Assembly: GCA_026989995.1 (NCBI GenBank)
Contig: JALSIO010000076.1
Coordinates: 1 to 5,811, forward strand
Source of the DNA: Myxococcales bacterium
GTDB lineage: Bacteria; Myxococcota_A; UBA9160; JALSIO01
Reading direction: 5' to 3'
Length of the DNA: 5,811 bases
Every line of letters starts with the position of its first letter. Positions within the stretch are counted from its first letter, which is position 1. A model generated the notes under the pieces. The model ran no database searches and had not been told where the DNA came from. It saw nothing but the letters and a program-made list of their open reading frames with translations. Below are positions 5,692-5,811 of this stretch, piece by piece. Made by a program: the position numbers and the translations under genes.

Positions 5692-5811
5692 TCATCGCCG
5701 AAGCATGCGGGCTGCGCCGGGGGCGGTCGGGGTGCCCCCCCGGCCTTCGCGTCCGTACTCCCGCCCGGGTGCCGGGCCGGTCCATTCGTGGTCGAAGTCC
5801 GTCGACTTTTC
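5692..5811 (-). CDS. Probable C-terminal fragment of upstream gene
   Basis: From the right edge, a minus-strand frame encodes 39 residues and then TGA at 5694-5692. The visible part begins EKSTDFDHEWTGPAPGREYG and ends in a Gly/Arg/Ala-rich tail. The first twenty residues are mixed, acidic and aromatic, and unlike the Arg/Pro/Ala strings typical of non-coding frames here. Third positions are mostly G/C. The stop lies 58 bases before the crotonase start, consistent with one operon. No family can be assigned from so short a piece. The crotonase frame itself is also open up to the edge, so a chance frame remains possible. Confidence 0.45.
   Translation of the reverse strand, partial: EKSTDFDHEWTGPAPGREYGREGRGGTPTAPGAARMLRR

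Noticed and set aside
5716..5744. GC hairpin (GCCGGGGG with CCCCCGGC, 13-base loop) as a terminator
   Set aside because: No T-tract follows on either strand, and it lies within the probable coding tail of the upstream gene. Such hairpins arise easily in this composition.
5795..5810. Short AAGTC/GACTT stem followed by TTTT as a rho-independent terminator
   Set aside because: The stem is only five pairs, the T-run overlaps the stem, no plus-strand gene precedes it, and it falls within the probable minus-strand coding tail.

Overview
This is a very GC-rich window (by eye roughly three quarters G+C), with third codon positions almost all G or C. It has ordinary bacterial genes packed on both strands. 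A probable lipoprotein and a second small exported protein, together with actinobacteria-like acyl-CoA and redox enzymes, fit a high-GC bacterium. Myxococcota, Binatota or another deltaproteobacterial-type lineage is my best guess, with an actinobacterium as the alternative. No marker gene settles the taxonomy. There is no RNA gene, CRISPR array, transposase or phage gene.

Layout. Positions 1-280 are non-coding and hold a cluster of short GC-rich repeats: a 14-bp tandem unit, a 9-bp inverted repeat and two copies of a palindromic octamer. Two plus-strand genes follow: an acetoacetate-decarboxylase-family protein (281-1003) and a secreted or lipid-anchored DUF2135/YfaP-like beta-domain protein (about 1053-1631). 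The second gene converges with a minus-strand pair: an FAD-dependent phytoene-dehydrogenase-like oxidoreductase (3925-2495), then a short-chain dehydrogenase/reductase (2446-1628). The facing stop codons share one CTAG. A divergent intergenic region (3926-4189) separates the oxidoreductase from a small proline-rich exported protein of unknown family (4190-4633, plus strand). That gene converges, 22 bases away, with a minus-strand crotonase-superfamily gene (5633-4656) that starts at TTG behind a strong Shine-Dalgarno. The last 120 bases appear to hold the C-terminal end of another minus-strand gene upstream of the crotonase.

How the genes may work together. The ADC-like Schiff-base enzyme, the SDR, the FAD oxidoreductase and the crotonase are all compatible with catabolism or tailoring of a lipid, isoprenoid or other acyl-CoA substrate. 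Only the oxidoreductase-SDR pair (48-bp gap, same strand) is a credible operon. A shared pathway for the rest is a guess from proximity.

I do not see a clear undescribed multi-gene system. The points most worth following are the active-site substitutions in the crotonase and the ADC-like protein, the orphan proline-rich exported protein, and the repeat cluster upstream of the ADC-like gene.
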